In this document: in pieces, positions 40,258 through 48,281 of the stretch | Layout of the letters: every line of letters starts with the position of its first letter | Position numbering within the stretch: the stretch's first letter is position 1 | Source of the DNA: Streptomyces griseoruber | GTDB taxonomy: Bacteria > Actinomycetota > Actinomycetes > Streptomycetales > Streptomycetaceae | NCBI RefSeq assembly: GCF_001514205.1 | Contig: NZ_KQ948765.1 | Coordinates: 746,753-810,752 of the forward strand | Length of the DNA stretch: 64,000 nucleotides | Direction of reading: 5' to 3' | Notes under the pieces: generated by a model | Database searches by the model: none | What the model was told of the DNA's origin: nothing | The model's input: only the letters and a program-made list of their open reading frames with translations | Program-made: the position numbers and the translations under genes

Positions 40258-41589
40258 CTAGACGTAGGTACGAGAAGAAACCGGCCCCACGGCCGAGGCC
40301 ACCGCGTCCGCCAGTGGGCCCGTCTCCTGTTCCGTGAGCGTCGACACGGTGATCCGGATGCCCGGCCCGGCGCTCAGCCGAAAACGCGCCCCCGGCGACA
40401 CCGCCCACCCCGCGTGCAGCAGCCTGGCCACCACCCCGGTCTCGTCCGGCACCGGCACCCACACGTTCATCCCGCTGCGCCCGTGCGCGGCGACCCCCCG
40501 CTCGGCCAGCGCGGCGATCAGCGCCTCGCGCCGTTCCCGGTACGCCGACGCCACCGCCGTACCGTCCACCGCGCCGTCGCCCCACAGCAGCACCACGGCC
40601 CGCTGGACGAGCAGGCTCACCCAGCCGGGCCCCAGCCGCTGGCGGCCCCGCACCCGGTCCACGGTGACCTCGTCGCCGGTCAGCACGGCGAGCCGCAGGT
40701 CGGGGCCGTAGGCCTTGGCGACCGAGCGGACGAAGGCCCAGTGCCGGGTGACGCCCGCGAGGGGACTCAGGGGCAGGTCGACGATGCCGTGTCCGTGGTC
40801 GTCCTCGATCAGCAGGACCCCGGGGTGGTCGGCGAGGACCGAGCGCAGCGCACGCGCGCGGGCCGCGGTCACGGAGGCGCCGGTGGGGTTCTGGGCGCGG
40901 TCGGTGATCAGTACGGCGCGCGCCCCGCCCTCCAGGGCCGCGCGCAGGTCGTCCGGGAGCGGACCCTCGTCGTCGACACCGACCGGGACCGGGCGCAGCC
41001 CGAGCGCCGGGACGAGGTCGAGGGTGCGCCCCCAGCCGGGGTCCTCCACCGCGACGCCGTCCCCCGGCCTGAGGTGGGCGGCGAGGACGCGTTCGACGGC
41101 GTCCAGGGAGCCGGAGGCCACGGTGAGCGGTCCGGCGGGCACACCGTCGGCGTCGAGCGCGGCGCGGGCCGCGCGGGCCAGGCCGGGGTCCACGGGATCG
41201 GCGCCGTACAGGACCGGCTCGCGGTCGGCGCGTGCGGCGGCCGCCGCGAAGGCGCTCGCGAGCGGGGGCAGCAGGGCCGGGTCGGGGTTGCCGTCCGCCA
41301 GGTCGCGGACCCCCTCCGGCACGTCGAGGCGCACCTTCTCACGGCCGGTGGTGGCGGGCTTGGGGCGCACCCGGCTGCCCCGGCGCCCGTGCGTCTCGAT
41401 GACCCCGCGCTCGCGCAGGGTGCGATACGCGGCCGCGACCGTGTTCGGATTCACCCCGAGCGTGACCGCCAACTCCCGCATCGGCGGGAGCGGTTGGCCC
41501 GGCTCTAGGGCGCCTTCGCCCACCGCGCGCTCGATGTTCGCGGAAATGTCTGCTGCGCGCCGACCTGCGATCCGATACTCTCCTAGCAC
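40258..41589 (-). CDS. MocR-type regulator (GntR HTH plus aminotransferase domain)
   Basis: 443-residue MocR/PdxR-family protein. The N-terminal GntR winged helix (residues ~1-75, P-P-M-R-E-L-A-V-T-L-G-V-N-P-N-T-V-A-A-A-Y-R-T-L) is joined to a class I aminotransferase fold that senses PLP; the lysine is in R-S-V-A-K-A-Y-G-P-D. It is divergent from a PPOX-family gene, a classic arrangement for vitamin B6-type MocR control. GTG 41589 follows a -10 CATAAT by seven bases, so the mRNA is predicted leaderless; GGAGAG lies inside the coding region. Confidence 0.92.
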   Translation of the reverse strand: MLGEYRIAGRRAADISANIERAVGEGALEPGQPLPPMRELAVTLGVNPNTVAAAYRTLRERGVIETHGRRGSRVRPKPATTGREKVRLDVPEGVRDLADGNPDPALLPPLASAFAAAAARADREPVLYGADPVDPGLARAARAALDADGVPAGPLTVASGSLDAVERVLAAHLRPGDGVAVEDPGWGRTLDLVPALGLRPVPVGVDDEGPLPDDLRAALEGGARAVLITDRAQNPTGASVTAARARALRSVLADHPGVLLIEDDHGHGIVDLPLSPLAGVTRHWAFVRSVAKAYGPDLRLAVLTGDEVTVDRVRGRQRLGPGWVSLLVQRAVVLLWGDGAVDGTAVASAYRERREALIAALAERGVAAHGRSGMNVWVPVPDETGVVARLLHAGWAVSPGARFRLSAGPGIRITVSTLTEQETGPLADAVASAVGPVSSRTYV

Positions 41590-41596
41590 AAAGCAG

Positions 41597-41625
41597 ATTA
41601 TGCACTAGTGCAATGGAGAGCGCAA
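41597..41625 (-). promoter_or_regulatory. MocR promoter with internal TGCACTAGTGCA operator
   Basis: On the minus strand TTGCGC (41625-41620) and CATAAT (41602-41597) are 17 bases apart. The 12-base palindrome tgcactagtgca (41601-41612) fills the spacer and also covers the start region of the divergent PPOX gene. MocR proteins commonly bind such TGCACTA-type repeats, so autoregulation plus control of the divergent gene is expected. Confidence 0.7.
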
Positions 41626-42308
41626 TGCAGGGGACCCACCAGCCGACGCCGCGGCCCGCCGCGTATCCCGTGACCGACCGCACGGTCCCCACCCGTGCCG
41701 CGCAGAAGGCCTCCTACGACAAGGACCTGGTGCACGCGATACTCGACGAGGGGTACGTCTGCCACCTCGGCTTCGTCCGCGACGGCGCGCCGGTCGTGCT
41801 GCCGACGCTGTACGGACGGGTCGGGGAGGTCCTGTACGTGCACGGTTCCACGGGCTCGCGTCCGCTGCGGATGGCGGGCCAGACCGACCCGGGGCTGCCG
41901 GTGTGCCTCACGGTGACGCACGTGGACGGTCTGGTGCTGGCCCGCTCGGCCTTCCACCACTCGATCAACTACCGCTCGGTCGTGGTGCACGGCCTCGCGT
42001 ACGACGTCACCGACCCGGAGGAGAAGCGCGCCGCCCTCGACGCCGTGGTCGACCAGGTCGTCCCGGGCCGCGTCGCCGACTCCCGCCCGGCGAACAAGAA
42101 GGAACTGGCGGCGACCGCGGTCATCCGCCTCGATCTGAACGAGGTCTCCGCCAAGACCCGCACCGGCGGGGTCAACGACGAGCCCGAGGACCTGGCCCTG
42201 CCGCACTGGGCCGGAGTGCTCCCGCTGCGCAAGGGGTACGGCACCCCGCTCCCGGAGGCCGACCTCGCCCCCGGCACCCCGGTCCCGGACTACCTGGCGG
42301 CCCTGTGA
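41625..42308 (+). CDS. PPOX family (NimA-like) flavoprotein
   Basis: 227-residue pyridoxamine 5'-phosphate oxidase-like protein. The N-terminal half L-D-E-G-Y-V-C-H-L-G-F-V-R-D-G-A-P-V-V-L-P-T-L-Y-G-R and H-G-S-T-G-S-R is typical of the group with nitroimidazole-resistance-like proteins; R-S-A-F-H-H-S-I-N-Y-R-S-V-V-V-H-G occurs in many actinobacterial members. FMN and substrate remain to be shown. ATG 41625 is preferred over 41613 because GGAG lies six bases upstream. Likely target of the divergent MocR. Confidence 0.88.
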   Translation: MQGTHQPTPRPAAYPVTDRTVPTRAAQKASYDKDLVHAILDEGYVCHLGFVRDGAPVVLPTLYGRVGEVLYVHGSTGSRPLRMAGQTDPGLPVCLTVTHVDGLVLARSAFHHSINYRSVVVHGLAYDVTDPEEKRAALDAVVDQVVPGRVADSRPANKKELAATAVIRLDLNEVSAKTRTGGVNDEPEDLALPHWAGVLPLRKGYGTPLPEADLAPGTPVPDYLAAL

Positions 42309-42355
42309 CGCGCTGACGCCGCCGGAACGCCCTCCCCCGCCTTCCCCCGCCCGCG

Positions 42356-43360
42356 TCAGGCCGTGGCCTCGTGGGCGGACGGATCCCGCTCGGGCTCACC
42401 GCCGGCGACCGGCCGCGGGGAGCCCTTGGCGGGCGCGGACGACTGGGCGATGTACGCGCCCAGCAGCACCATCGCGCCACCGGCGAGCTGCGGCGCCGAG
42501 AGGTGCTCGCCCAGCAGGACCCAGGCCAGCACGGTCGCGACGACCGCCTCCAGACAGGCCACGACCCCCGCGACCTGCGGGGAGAGCCGGCGCACGGAGA
42601 GCACCCCGGTGACGTACGCGACGACCGTGGCGATCAGCACGATCCAGCCGAGCAGCAGCCAGGCCGGGACCCGGGTGCCGTTCAGGTCGGCGGAACCCGT
42701 GAGGACGGAGAAGTCCAGGTTCCAGGGGCGGGCCACGACGGTGAGCACCAGCGCGCCGATCAGCAGACCGTAGGCGATCACACCGAGCGGGTCGGGGGCG
42801 TCGTCGCCGGCGTCGCCACCCTGGTCGGCCAGCACGAAGTAGCCGACCTGGCAGCAGGCGGCGGCCAGCGCGAGCACCAGCCCGAGGGCGTCGAAGCGGA
42901 GCCCCGACCACACCTCGACGACACAGGTGAGCCCGCCGACCGCGAGGACCACCCCGAGCGCGGCGGCGCGGGTCACCGGACGCCGCTGCACGAACCGCAC
43001 CCAGCCCAGCACCAGGGCGGGCGCGAGGTATTCGAGGAGCAGGGACACCGCGACGGGCATCCGGGAGATCGAGGCGAAGTAGAAGGCCTGGACACCGGCC
43101 ACCGCGAGCAGACCGAACCCGGCGAGAAGCGCGGGGCGACGGCGCAGCAGCGCGCGGTGGCGCACGGCGAGCGGCAGCATGACCAGGGCGGCGCCGGTCA
43201 CCCTCAGCCAGACGACGTGCAGCGGGTCGAGCCCCGCCTCGATCAGCGGCTTGGCCGCGACCCCCGATCCGCCGAAGGCGATCGCCGACCCGACCGCCAG
43301 CCCGAGCCCGATGCCCTTGCCGCGGCCGCTCTGACTGCTCCCAGAGGTACGCACCGGCAC
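42356..43360 (-). CDS. EamA family (DMT) transporter
   Basis: 334-residue ten-helix DMT transporter. The repeated EamA halves begin at G-L-A-V-G-S-A-I-A-F-G-G-S-G-V-A-A-K-P-L and end in W-V-L-L-G-E-H-L-S-A-P-Q-L-A-G-G-A-M-V-L-L-G. Broad-specificity small-molecule export is inferred. The start is uncertain: GTG 43360 has no ribosome-binding site. Upstream lie three phased GATGACA boxes that may bind a regulator. Confidence 0.88.
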   Translation of the reverse strand: MPVRTSGSSQSGRGKGIGLGLAVGSAIAFGGSGVAAKPLIEAGLDPLHVVWLRVTGAALVMLPLAVRHRALLRRRPALLAGFGLLAVAGVQAFYFASISRMPVAVSLLLEYLAPALVLGWVRFVQRRPVTRAAALGVVLAVGGLTCVVEVWSGLRFDALGLVLALAAACCQVGYFVLADQGGDAGDDAPDPLGVIAYGLLIGALVLTVVARPWNLDFSVLTGSADLNGTRVPAWLLLGWIVLIATVVAYVTGVLSVRRLSPQVAGVVACLEAVVATVLAWVLLGEHLSAPQLAGGAMVLLGAYIAQSSAPAKGSPRPVAGGEPERDPSAHEATA

Positions 43361-43362
43361 AT

Positions 43363-43400
43363 GATGACAGGCGATGACAGGACCGTCATCCCCGATGACA
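43363..43400. promoter_or_regulatory. Three GATGACA boxes in helical phase
   Basis: GATGACA occurs at 43363, 43373 and 43394 (steps of 10 and 21 bases), and its near-complement gtcatc at 43385-43390. The group begins three bases upstream of the EamA start codon and covers the likely promoter. It could be bound by a regulator acting on one face of the helix. Confidence 0.5.
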
Positions 43401-43455
43401 CCTGTCTCAGGAACCGGACGGCGGCCGGCGGGAGGGGCTGGGCGCCGGGTGGATC

Positions 43456-44088
43456 TCAGTGGGCCGGTTCGGCGCCGCCCCCGGCGTACTCCTCCAGTTC
43501 CTCCAGCTCCTCCAGCTCCTCCAGCTCCTCCAGTTCCCCCAGTTCCCCCAGTTCCTCCCGTTCCTGTGCCGCGAGGCTCTCCTCGACGCGGGCGCGCAGG
43601 TCGCGCACGTCCACCCCGGCATGGGCGAGGACCTCGACGGCCCGGGCCTGCGGGTCCGCGACGAGCGCGGCGAGGAGGTCGAGTCCCAGGGCCCGGACAC
43701 CGCCCGGCCGGCCGCCGCGCGCACCCGCCTGCTCCAGCGCGGCGGCGGCGAGCGGCGAGAACCCCTCCACCGCCGGGGCGACGGGCAGCGCCCCGGAGTC
43801 CTCGACACCGCTCTGCCAGCGCAGGCCGTAGCCGATGCTGCGCTGGACGAGATAGCCGAGCAGCCGCGCGAGCTGCGGCCCGTCACCGAAGGCGGCGCGG
43901 ACCAGGGGGTCGTGTTCGAGGAGGGAGTGCAGCAGGTGGGCGGTGTCGATCTGCCGGTCCCCGTCGCGCACCGCGCGGCGGCGGGCAGCGGCGAGAACCG
44001 CCGCGGACTCGTCGTCGAGTCTCAGGTCGTCGTCCGTCCCGCGCGCCGCCTGGTCACCTGTCGACTGCCGGGGAATACGGGGTTGCAC
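43456..44088 (-). CDS. Clp N-terminal domain protein with Glu/Leu-rich tail
   Basis: 210-residue protein with a Clp-N (double Clp repeat) domain. First repeat: residues ~25-80 with D-T-A-H-L-L-H-S-L-L-E-H-D-P; second: L-A-A-A-A-L-E-Q-A-G-A-R-G-G and G-L-D-L-L-A-A-L-V-A-D-P-Q-A-R-A-V-E-V-L. There is no AAA+ part, so it could be an adaptor or regulator of ClpC rather than an unfoldase. The tail is E-L-G-E-L then repeated E-E-L (9-bp DNA repeat at 43491-43560). GTG 44088 follows GAGGTGGGG. Confidence 0.85.
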   Translation of the reverse strand: MQPRIPRQSTGDQAARGTDDDLRLDDESAAVLAAARRRAVRDGDRQIDTAHLLHSLLEHDPLVRAAFGDGPQLARLLGYLVQRSIGYGLRWQSGVEDSGALPVAPAVEGFSPLAAAALEQAGARGGRPGGVRALGLDLLAALVADPQARAVEVLAHAGVDVRDLRARVEESLAAQEREELGELGELEELEELEELEELEEYAGGGAEPAH

Positions 44089-44245
44089 ATCCCCACCTCA
44101 TCAGCCCCGTCCGGTCGCGTCATCCCCGGAGGGAAGCATCTGCGCGTCCCACGCAGAGCGGACACCGGCGGACGGAATCTCCTCCTTACGGATGAGATCA
44201 GGCCAGTGAAGGACTTCCTCCACATTCCCTGACGGTTCATCAGTA

Positions 44246-44274
44246 TTGAATGTTCGAGGCCCTGGAGCTACGTT
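44246..44274 (+). promoter_or_regulatory. Promoter for the SRPBCC gene
   Basis: TTGAAT (44246-44251) and TACGTT (44269-44274) are separated by 17 bases. Transcription would start near 44281, giving a leader of about 39 bases with the GAGGAGG ribosome-binding site. This looks like an HrdB-type promoter. Confidence 0.65.
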
Positions 44275-44319
44275 CCGCGACACCGCAGCCCAGTTGCCCG
44301 ACACGAGGAGGGTGGTCTC

Positions 44320-44748
44320 ATGGCCGAAGTCAGCGCGGAGGCACGCATCCAGGCACCGGCCGAGAAGGTGTGGGCCCAGCTCACCGACTGGCCGGCCTAC
44401 GGGGAGTGGAACGCGACGCACACCAACTTCCCCCGGGGCGGCCCCGAGACCCTCGAGGTGGGCGCGACCTTCCAGGAGAACATGAAGCTGATGGGCTTCC
44501 CGGCCGAGGTCGAGTGGACGGTCGCGGAGCTGGAACCGGCACGGGTGCTGGTGATCCGCGGCAAGGGCCCGATGGCGGTGTCCGTGGCCACCCGCTACAC
44601 CCTCACCCCGGACGGGGACGCCACGACGGTCCGTATCGACGGCGAGTTCACGGGCGCCGCCGTGTCGCTGATGGCGGGCAAGCTCAAGGACTCCGGAACC
44701 GCCGCCCTGAACGAGTCGCTGCGCAAACTGGGCGGACTCGTGGCCTGA
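44320..44748 (+). CDS. SRPBCC family protein (polyketide cyclase/dehydrase-like)
   Basis: 142-residue START-like protein. The family pattern is A-R-I-Q-A-P-A-E-K-V-W-A-Q-L-T-D-W-P-A-Y-G-E-W-N at the start, then M-G-F-P-A-E-V-E-W-T-V-x-E-L-E-P and the C-terminal helix L-N-E-S-L-R-K-L-G-G. A ligand-binding role is inferred; the ligand is unknown. GAGGAGG lies before ATG 44320. It is followed by a strong hairpin shared with the convergent PadR gene. Confidence 0.88.
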   Translation: MAEVSAEARIQAPAEKVWAQLTDWPAYGEWNATHTNFPRGGPETLEVGATFQENMKLMGFPAEVEWTVAELEPARVLVIRGKGPMAVSVATRYTLTPDGDATTVRIDGEFTGAAVSLMAGKLKDSGTAALNESLRKLGGLVA

Positions 44749-44786
44749 CCCGGCCCGGCCCGGCCACGGTCGCCGTACGGCACGGG

Positions 44787-44820
44787 AAGGCGCCCCGCGG
44801 ATCGCTCCACGGGGCGCCTT
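44787..44820. terminator. Bidirectional hairpin terminator
   Basis: aaggcgccccg and cggggcgcctt are perfect 11-base complementary arms around a 12-base loop. The hairpin sits between the convergent SRPBCC and PadR genes and can end both transcripts. Confidence 0.88.
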
Positions 44821-44858
44821 CGTCGTCGTACGACCGCCGTCGCGCCGTACGACCGCCG

Positions 44859-45503
44859 TCAGTCCTCGTCGGCGAGGATCAGGTACAGCTTCTTGCGGGC
44901 CTCGTTGATGACCGTGAGCGCCTTGTCGCGCTGGTCCTTGCTGCCGGTCTTCCAGACCTGCCCGAAGGCCTCCATCAGACCGAACCCGGCCTGGCGGATC
45001 TCGCCCAGCGCCTCCCAGTCGACGCCACGCGTGGCCTCCTCCCAGGGGGCTTCCGGGCCCTCCCCGGCCGCCGTACGGCCCTCCTCGGTGAGCGAGAACA
45101 GCTTCTTGCCGCCTTCGCTCTCACTGCTGATCAGGCCCTCGTCCTCCAGGAGCTGGAGGGTCGGGTACACCGAGCCGGGGCTGGGCTTCCACGCCCCGCC
45201 GCTGCGCTCGGCGATCTCCTGGATCATCTCGTAACCGTGCATCGGACGGTCCTTGAGCAGGGCCAGGATCGATGCCCGTACGTCACCGCGCCGCGCCCTT
45301 CCCCTGGGTCCGCCGCGCCCTCGCCCGCCCCAGGGGCCGGGACCGAAGCCCGGTCCGCCCGGACCGAAACCGGGACCACCGGGGCCGAAGCCGGGGCCGC
45401 CCGGACCGAAGGGCCCGAAGGCCGCACGCCGGCCGCCCCGTCCACCGCGGCCGCTCCAGGGGCCGTCCTCACCATGTCCACGCTCGAATCCGTGGGTACG
45501 CAT
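44859..45503 (-). CDS. PadR family transcriptional regulator with Gly/Pro-rich N-terminus
   Basis: 214-residue PadR regulator. The DNA-binding domain starts near residue 74: D-V-R-A-S-I-L-A-L-L-K-D-R-P-M-H-G-Y-E-M-I and W-K-P-S-P-G-S-V-Y-P-T-L-Q-L-L-E. The preceding region is a low-complexity arm with three copies of a 7-residue G-F-G-P-G-G-P unit, encoded by 21-bp tandem repeats at about 45342-45404. Most PadR proteins lack such an arm. ATG 45503 follows GGAG. The CGATATATCG palindrome upstream may be its operator and would also control the divergent SDR gene. Confidence 0.9.
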   Translation of the reverse strand: MRTHGFERGHGEDGPWSGRGGRGGRRAAFGPFGPGGPGFGPGGPGFGPGGPGFGPGPWGGRGRGGPRGRARRGDVRASILALLKDRPMHGYEMIQEIAERSGGAWKPSPGSVYPTLQLLEDEGLISSESEGGKKLFSLTEEGRTAAGEGPEAPWEEATRGVDWEALGEIRQAGFGLMEAFGQVWKTGSKDQRDKALTVINEARKKLYLILADED

Positions 45504-45547
45504 CGCCCATCACTCCATTCCATCGTTGATCTGTCGCGATGCGTCAA

Positions 45548-45557
45548 CGATATATCG
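45548..45557. promoter_or_regulatory. CGATATATCG palindrome between PadR and SDR genes
   Basis: A perfect 10-base AT-centred palindrome, exceptional in this GC-rich context, about 45 bases upstream of both divergent starts. It is the best candidate operator for the PadR protein. Confidence 0.55.
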
Positions 45558-45598
45558 GAATAGTTCGCTTGGCAAGGCTCCACCGATAGGGTGCGGGC

Positions 45599-46390
45599 AT
45601 GACATCGCAGCGCGGCCCGCACGCCTACCTCTCCGAACTGTTCTCGCTGGACGGCCTGGTCGCCGTGGTGACGGGCGGCAGTTCCGGCATCGGACGGGCC
45701 ATCGCCGGCGCGCTCGCGCGGGCCGGCGCGAGTGTGGTGGTCGTGGCCCGCCGGGAGTCGGAACTGGTCGCCACCGTCGAGGAGTTGACGGCGGAGGGCG
45801 GCCGGGCGGCCTGGGTGGGCGCGGATCTGAGCACCCGCGACGGGGTGCGCGCGGCGGCGGAGAAGGCGGCCGCCGTGTTCGGCGAGCCTGACATCCTCGT
45901 CAACAGCGCGGGCATCAACCTGCGGCCGCCGATGGGCGAGCTGGGCGAGGACGTGTGGGACGCCACGATGGCCGTGAACCTGGAGGCGCCCTACCTGCTG
46001 GGCCTGCGGTTCGGCCCCGGCATGGCCGAACGGGGCTTCGGACGGATCATCCACCTCACGTCCCAGCAGGCGCACCGGGCCTTCGTCCAGAGCGGCGCGT
46101 ACGGGGTCTCCAAGGGGGCACTGGAGTCGCTGGCCCGTTCCCAGGCGGAGGCGTGGTCGCCGCACGGCGTCACCTGCAACACCCTGGTGCCCGGCTTCGT
46201 CATGACCCCGCTCAACACACGGCTGTCGGCCGACCCGGAGCGCGTGGCCGCACTGGCCGCGCGCACCATGGTCGGCCGCAACGGGCTGGCCGAGGACTTC
46301 GCCGGGGCGGCGGTGTTCCTGGCCTCCCGCGCCTCCGGCTATGTCACGGGACAGGCGATCTTCGTCGACGGCGGGTTCTCCGTCCACTGA
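45599..46390 (+). CDS. Short-chain dehydrogenase/reductase (SDR)
   Basis: 263-residue SDR. T-G-G-S-S-G-I-G-R binds NAD(P); N-S-A-G-I-N replaces N-N-A-G; catalytic residues appear in I-H-L-T-S-Q-Q-A-H and Y-G-V-S-K. C-terminal F-V-D-G-G-F is standard. Similar to gluconate 5-dehydrogenase-like SDRs; substrate unknown. ATG 45599 follows TAGGGT (45587-45592) by six bases and has no Shine-Dalgarno sequence, so a leaderless mRNA is likely. It is divergent from padR. Confidence 0.9.
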   Translation: MTSQRGPHAYLSELFSLDGLVAVVTGGSSGIGRAIAGALARAGASVVVVARRESELVATVEELTAEGGRAAWVGADLSTRDGVRAAAEKAAAVFGEPDILVNSAGINLRPPMGELGEDVWDATMAVNLEAPYLLGLRFGPGMAERGFGRIIHLTSQQAHRAFVQSGAYGVSKGALESLARSQAEAWSPHGVTCNTLVPGFVMTPLNTRLSADPERVAALAARTMVGRNGLAEDFAGAAVFLASRASGYVTGQAIFVDGGFSVH

Positions 46391-46430
46391 ACCGCCTGCC
46401 CCACAACCGCCTGGCCGGTGGACGGGACGG

Positions 46431-47270
46431 CTAGGCCGCCTGTGGGGTGAACTGGTGCAGCTGGTCGTTGCCCGGTTCGACGACGCCGTAGCTGCTCTCG
46501 GGCACCTCGTTCCAGGCGCCCGGGAGGTCACCCAGGGGCTCGGAGACGACGAGCCGGGTGTCGTCGGAGACCTCGCGCAGAAAGGCGAGGTCGGGGTGGA
46601 GCTGACGCAGGGTCTCCACCGCGGTGCTGTAGAAGAGCGAGCGGGACTGTCCCTGGCTGGAGTAGCGGAAGCCCCACAGCCGCTCGCCGTCGGCCACGGA
46701 GACCGTCATCTGGAGCGGGAACTCCACGTCGTGGTCGTGCCCGACCTGCTCCACGAACCCCGCCATCCGCTCGACGGCGGCCGCCGGGTCCTTCTCCAGG
46801 CCGAAGGTGAGGGCCAGGTAGAACATCATCTCGGAGTCCGTCGAGCCCTCCATGTCGAGGAACAGCTCCGGGTCGACGGCGAGGGCGAGGTCGCGGCGTA
46901 TCCGGCGGAAGTCGGCGATCGCCCCGTTGTGCATCCACAACCAGCGGCCGTGCCGGAAGGGGTGGCAGTTGGTCTGCTGCACCGCCGTGCCGGTCGTCGC
47001 CCGGATGTGGGCGAAGAACAGCGGGGAGCGGACATGGCGGGCGATCTCCCGCAGATTGCGGTTGCTCCACGCCGGTCCGACGTCCCGGAAGACCGCCGGG
47101 ACCTGGTCGTCCGACTCGGGCGCGTACCAGCCGATGCCGAAGCCGTCGCCGTTGGTCGTCTCCACGCCCATCCGGGAGTGCAGACTCTGGTCGATCAGCG
47201 AGTGTTCCGGCTTGTACAGGATCGTGTCGAGAAGGATGGGGGTCCCCGAGTAGGCCAGCCATCGGCACAT
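46431..47270 (-). CDS. Class II glutamine amidotransferase (YafJ-like)
   Basis: 279-residue Ntn-hydrolase amidotransferase. Catalytic Cys2 follows the initiator Met (M-C-R-W-L-A-Y); N-G-D-G-F-G-I-G-W-Y, A-H-I-R-A-T-T and H-N-G-A-I-A-D are the conserved glutaminase motifs. The same fold includes EgtC of ergothioneine synthesis and YafJ; the acceptor amide donor partner is not known and no synthase domain is present. AGGAGG precedes ATG 47270. It is last in a likely operon with DUF7144 (27-base gap) and SHOCT genes. Confidence 0.9.
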   Translation of the reverse strand: MCRWLAYSGTPILLDTILYKPEHSLIDQSLHSRMGVETTNGDGFGIGWYAPESDDQVPAVFRDVGPAWSNRNLREIARHVRSPLFFAHIRATTGTAVQQTNCHPFRHGRWLWMHNGAIADFRRIRRDLALAVDPELFLDMEGSTDSEMMFYLALTFGLEKDPAAAVERMAGFVEQVGHDHDVEFPLQMTVSVADGERLWGFRYSSQGQSRSLFYSTAVETLRQLHPDLAFLREVSDDTRLVVSEPLGDLPGAWNEVPESSYGVVEPGNDQLHQFTPQAA

Positions 47271-47297
47271 GTCGTCAGTCCTCCTGTGGCGAACGGG

Positions 47298-47717
47298 TCA
47301 GGCGTACCGGTCGGGTCGTACGACGCACAGCGCCCAGATGACGAACGCGGAGAAGGCGATCATCACCACCGACCAGACCGGGTAGTACGGCAGGGAGAGG
47401 AAGTTGGCGATGATGATGAGGCTCGCGATGGCGACACCGCCCACGCGGGCCCACAGGGCCGTCTGGAACAGACCCAGGCTGACGATCACCGCGACCGCCC
47501 CGAGGATCAGATGGACCCAGCCCCAGCCTGTGACGTCGAAGCGGAAGACGTAGCTGCGCGTCGTGATGAAGATGTCGTCCTCGGCGATCCCCATGATCCC
47601 GCGGAAGATGTCCAGCACCCCGGCGATCATGAGCGTGACCGCGGCGAACGCCGTCAGGCCCTCGGCCCAGTGCCGCCCGGTCCCGCGCGCGTGCGCCGGC
47701 GTCGGATTGGTCGTCAT
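47298..47717 (-). CDS. DUF7144 family membrane protein
   Basis: 139-residue four-helix membrane protein. It fits the DUF7144 pattern: A-G-V-L-D-I-F-R-G, R-S-Y-V-F-R-F-D-V-T-G-W-G-W-V-H-L-I-L-G-A-V-A-V, L-F-Q-T-A-L-W-A-R-V-G-G-V, and N-F-L-S-L-P-Y-Y-P-V-W-S. Function unknown. GAGGCAGGG lies before ATG 47717. It sits in the middle of a three-gene minus-strand operon. Confidence 0.9.
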   Translation of the reverse strand: MTTNPTPAHARGTGRHWAEGLTAFAAVTLMIAGVLDIFRGIMGIAEDDIFITTRSYVFRFDVTGWGWVHLILGAVAVIVSLGLFQTALWARVGGVAIASLIIIANFLSLPYYPVWSVVMIAFSAFVIWALCVVRPDRYA

Positions 47718-47757
47718 GCCCTGCCTCGATTCGGTGTCTTCGGTGTCGTCCGGCGGG

Positions 47758-48201
47758 TCAGTGGTGGCTCGCGGAGCCGTGTCCGCTCAGGACGAGCTGC
47801 TTGGCCCGGTCGAACTCCTCGTCCGTGATGTCCCCGCGGGCCTTGATCTCGGACAGCTTGGCGAGTTCGTCCACGCTGCTGGTCGGGGCACCGGAGCCCT
47901 TGGCGGTGTCCCGGATGTAGTCGTCGAACTGCTGCTGCTGTTCCCTCGCCTGCGCGATCTCCCTGCGGCCCATGTTCTTCCCGCGCGCCACGACGTAGAC
48001 GAACACGCCCAGGAACGGCAGACAGATGCAGAACACCAGCCATCCGGCCTTGGCCCAGCCGCTGAGGTCGTCGTCGCGGAAGATGTCCACGATCACGCGG
48101 AACAGCAGCACGAACCACATGATCCACAGGAAGAAGATCAGCATGGTCCAGAAGGCGCTGAGCAGCGGATAGTCGTAGGCGAGGTACGTGTCCCCGGTCA
48201 T
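47758..48201 (-). CDS. SHOCT domain-containing membrane protein
   Basis: 147-residue protein. Two N-terminal helices (W-T-M-L-I-F-F-L-W-I-M-W-F and A-G-W-L-V-F-C-I-C-L-P-F-L-G-V-F-V-Y) resemble the PLDc_N membrane anchor, followed by a charged linker and the SHOCT motif E-L-A-K-L-S-E-I-K-A-R-G-D-I-T-D-E-E-F-D-R-A-K-Q near the C-terminus. GGAGG precedes ATG 48201. The SHOCT motif is an oligomerisation element in many short membrane proteins; precise role unknown. First in the operon leading to DUF7144 and GATase. Confidence 0.9.
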   Translation of the reverse strand: MTGDTYLAYDYPLLSAFWTMLIFFLWIMWFVLLFRVIVDIFRDDDLSGWAKAGWLVFCICLPFLGVFVYVVARGKNMGRREIAQAREQQQQFDDYIRDTAKGSGAPTSSVDELAKLSEIKARGDITDEEFDRAKQLVLSGHGSASHH

Positions 48202-48281
48202 CTCGGTCCTCCGTTCCGGGCCTTGCGCCCGTCGGCGGTTGACTGCCGTCTTCAGCGTGCGCACGGCAAGCGGCGGGCGCC

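Noticed and set aside
42309..42359. ctgacgc...gcgtcag inverted repeat between the PPOX and EamA genes as a terminator
   Set aside because: Arms are only 7 bases and separated by about 37 bases; too weak to call.
47340..47395. GGGTAG-type word as a SigB promoter
   Set aside because: It lies inside the DUF7144 coding sequence and has no matching -35.
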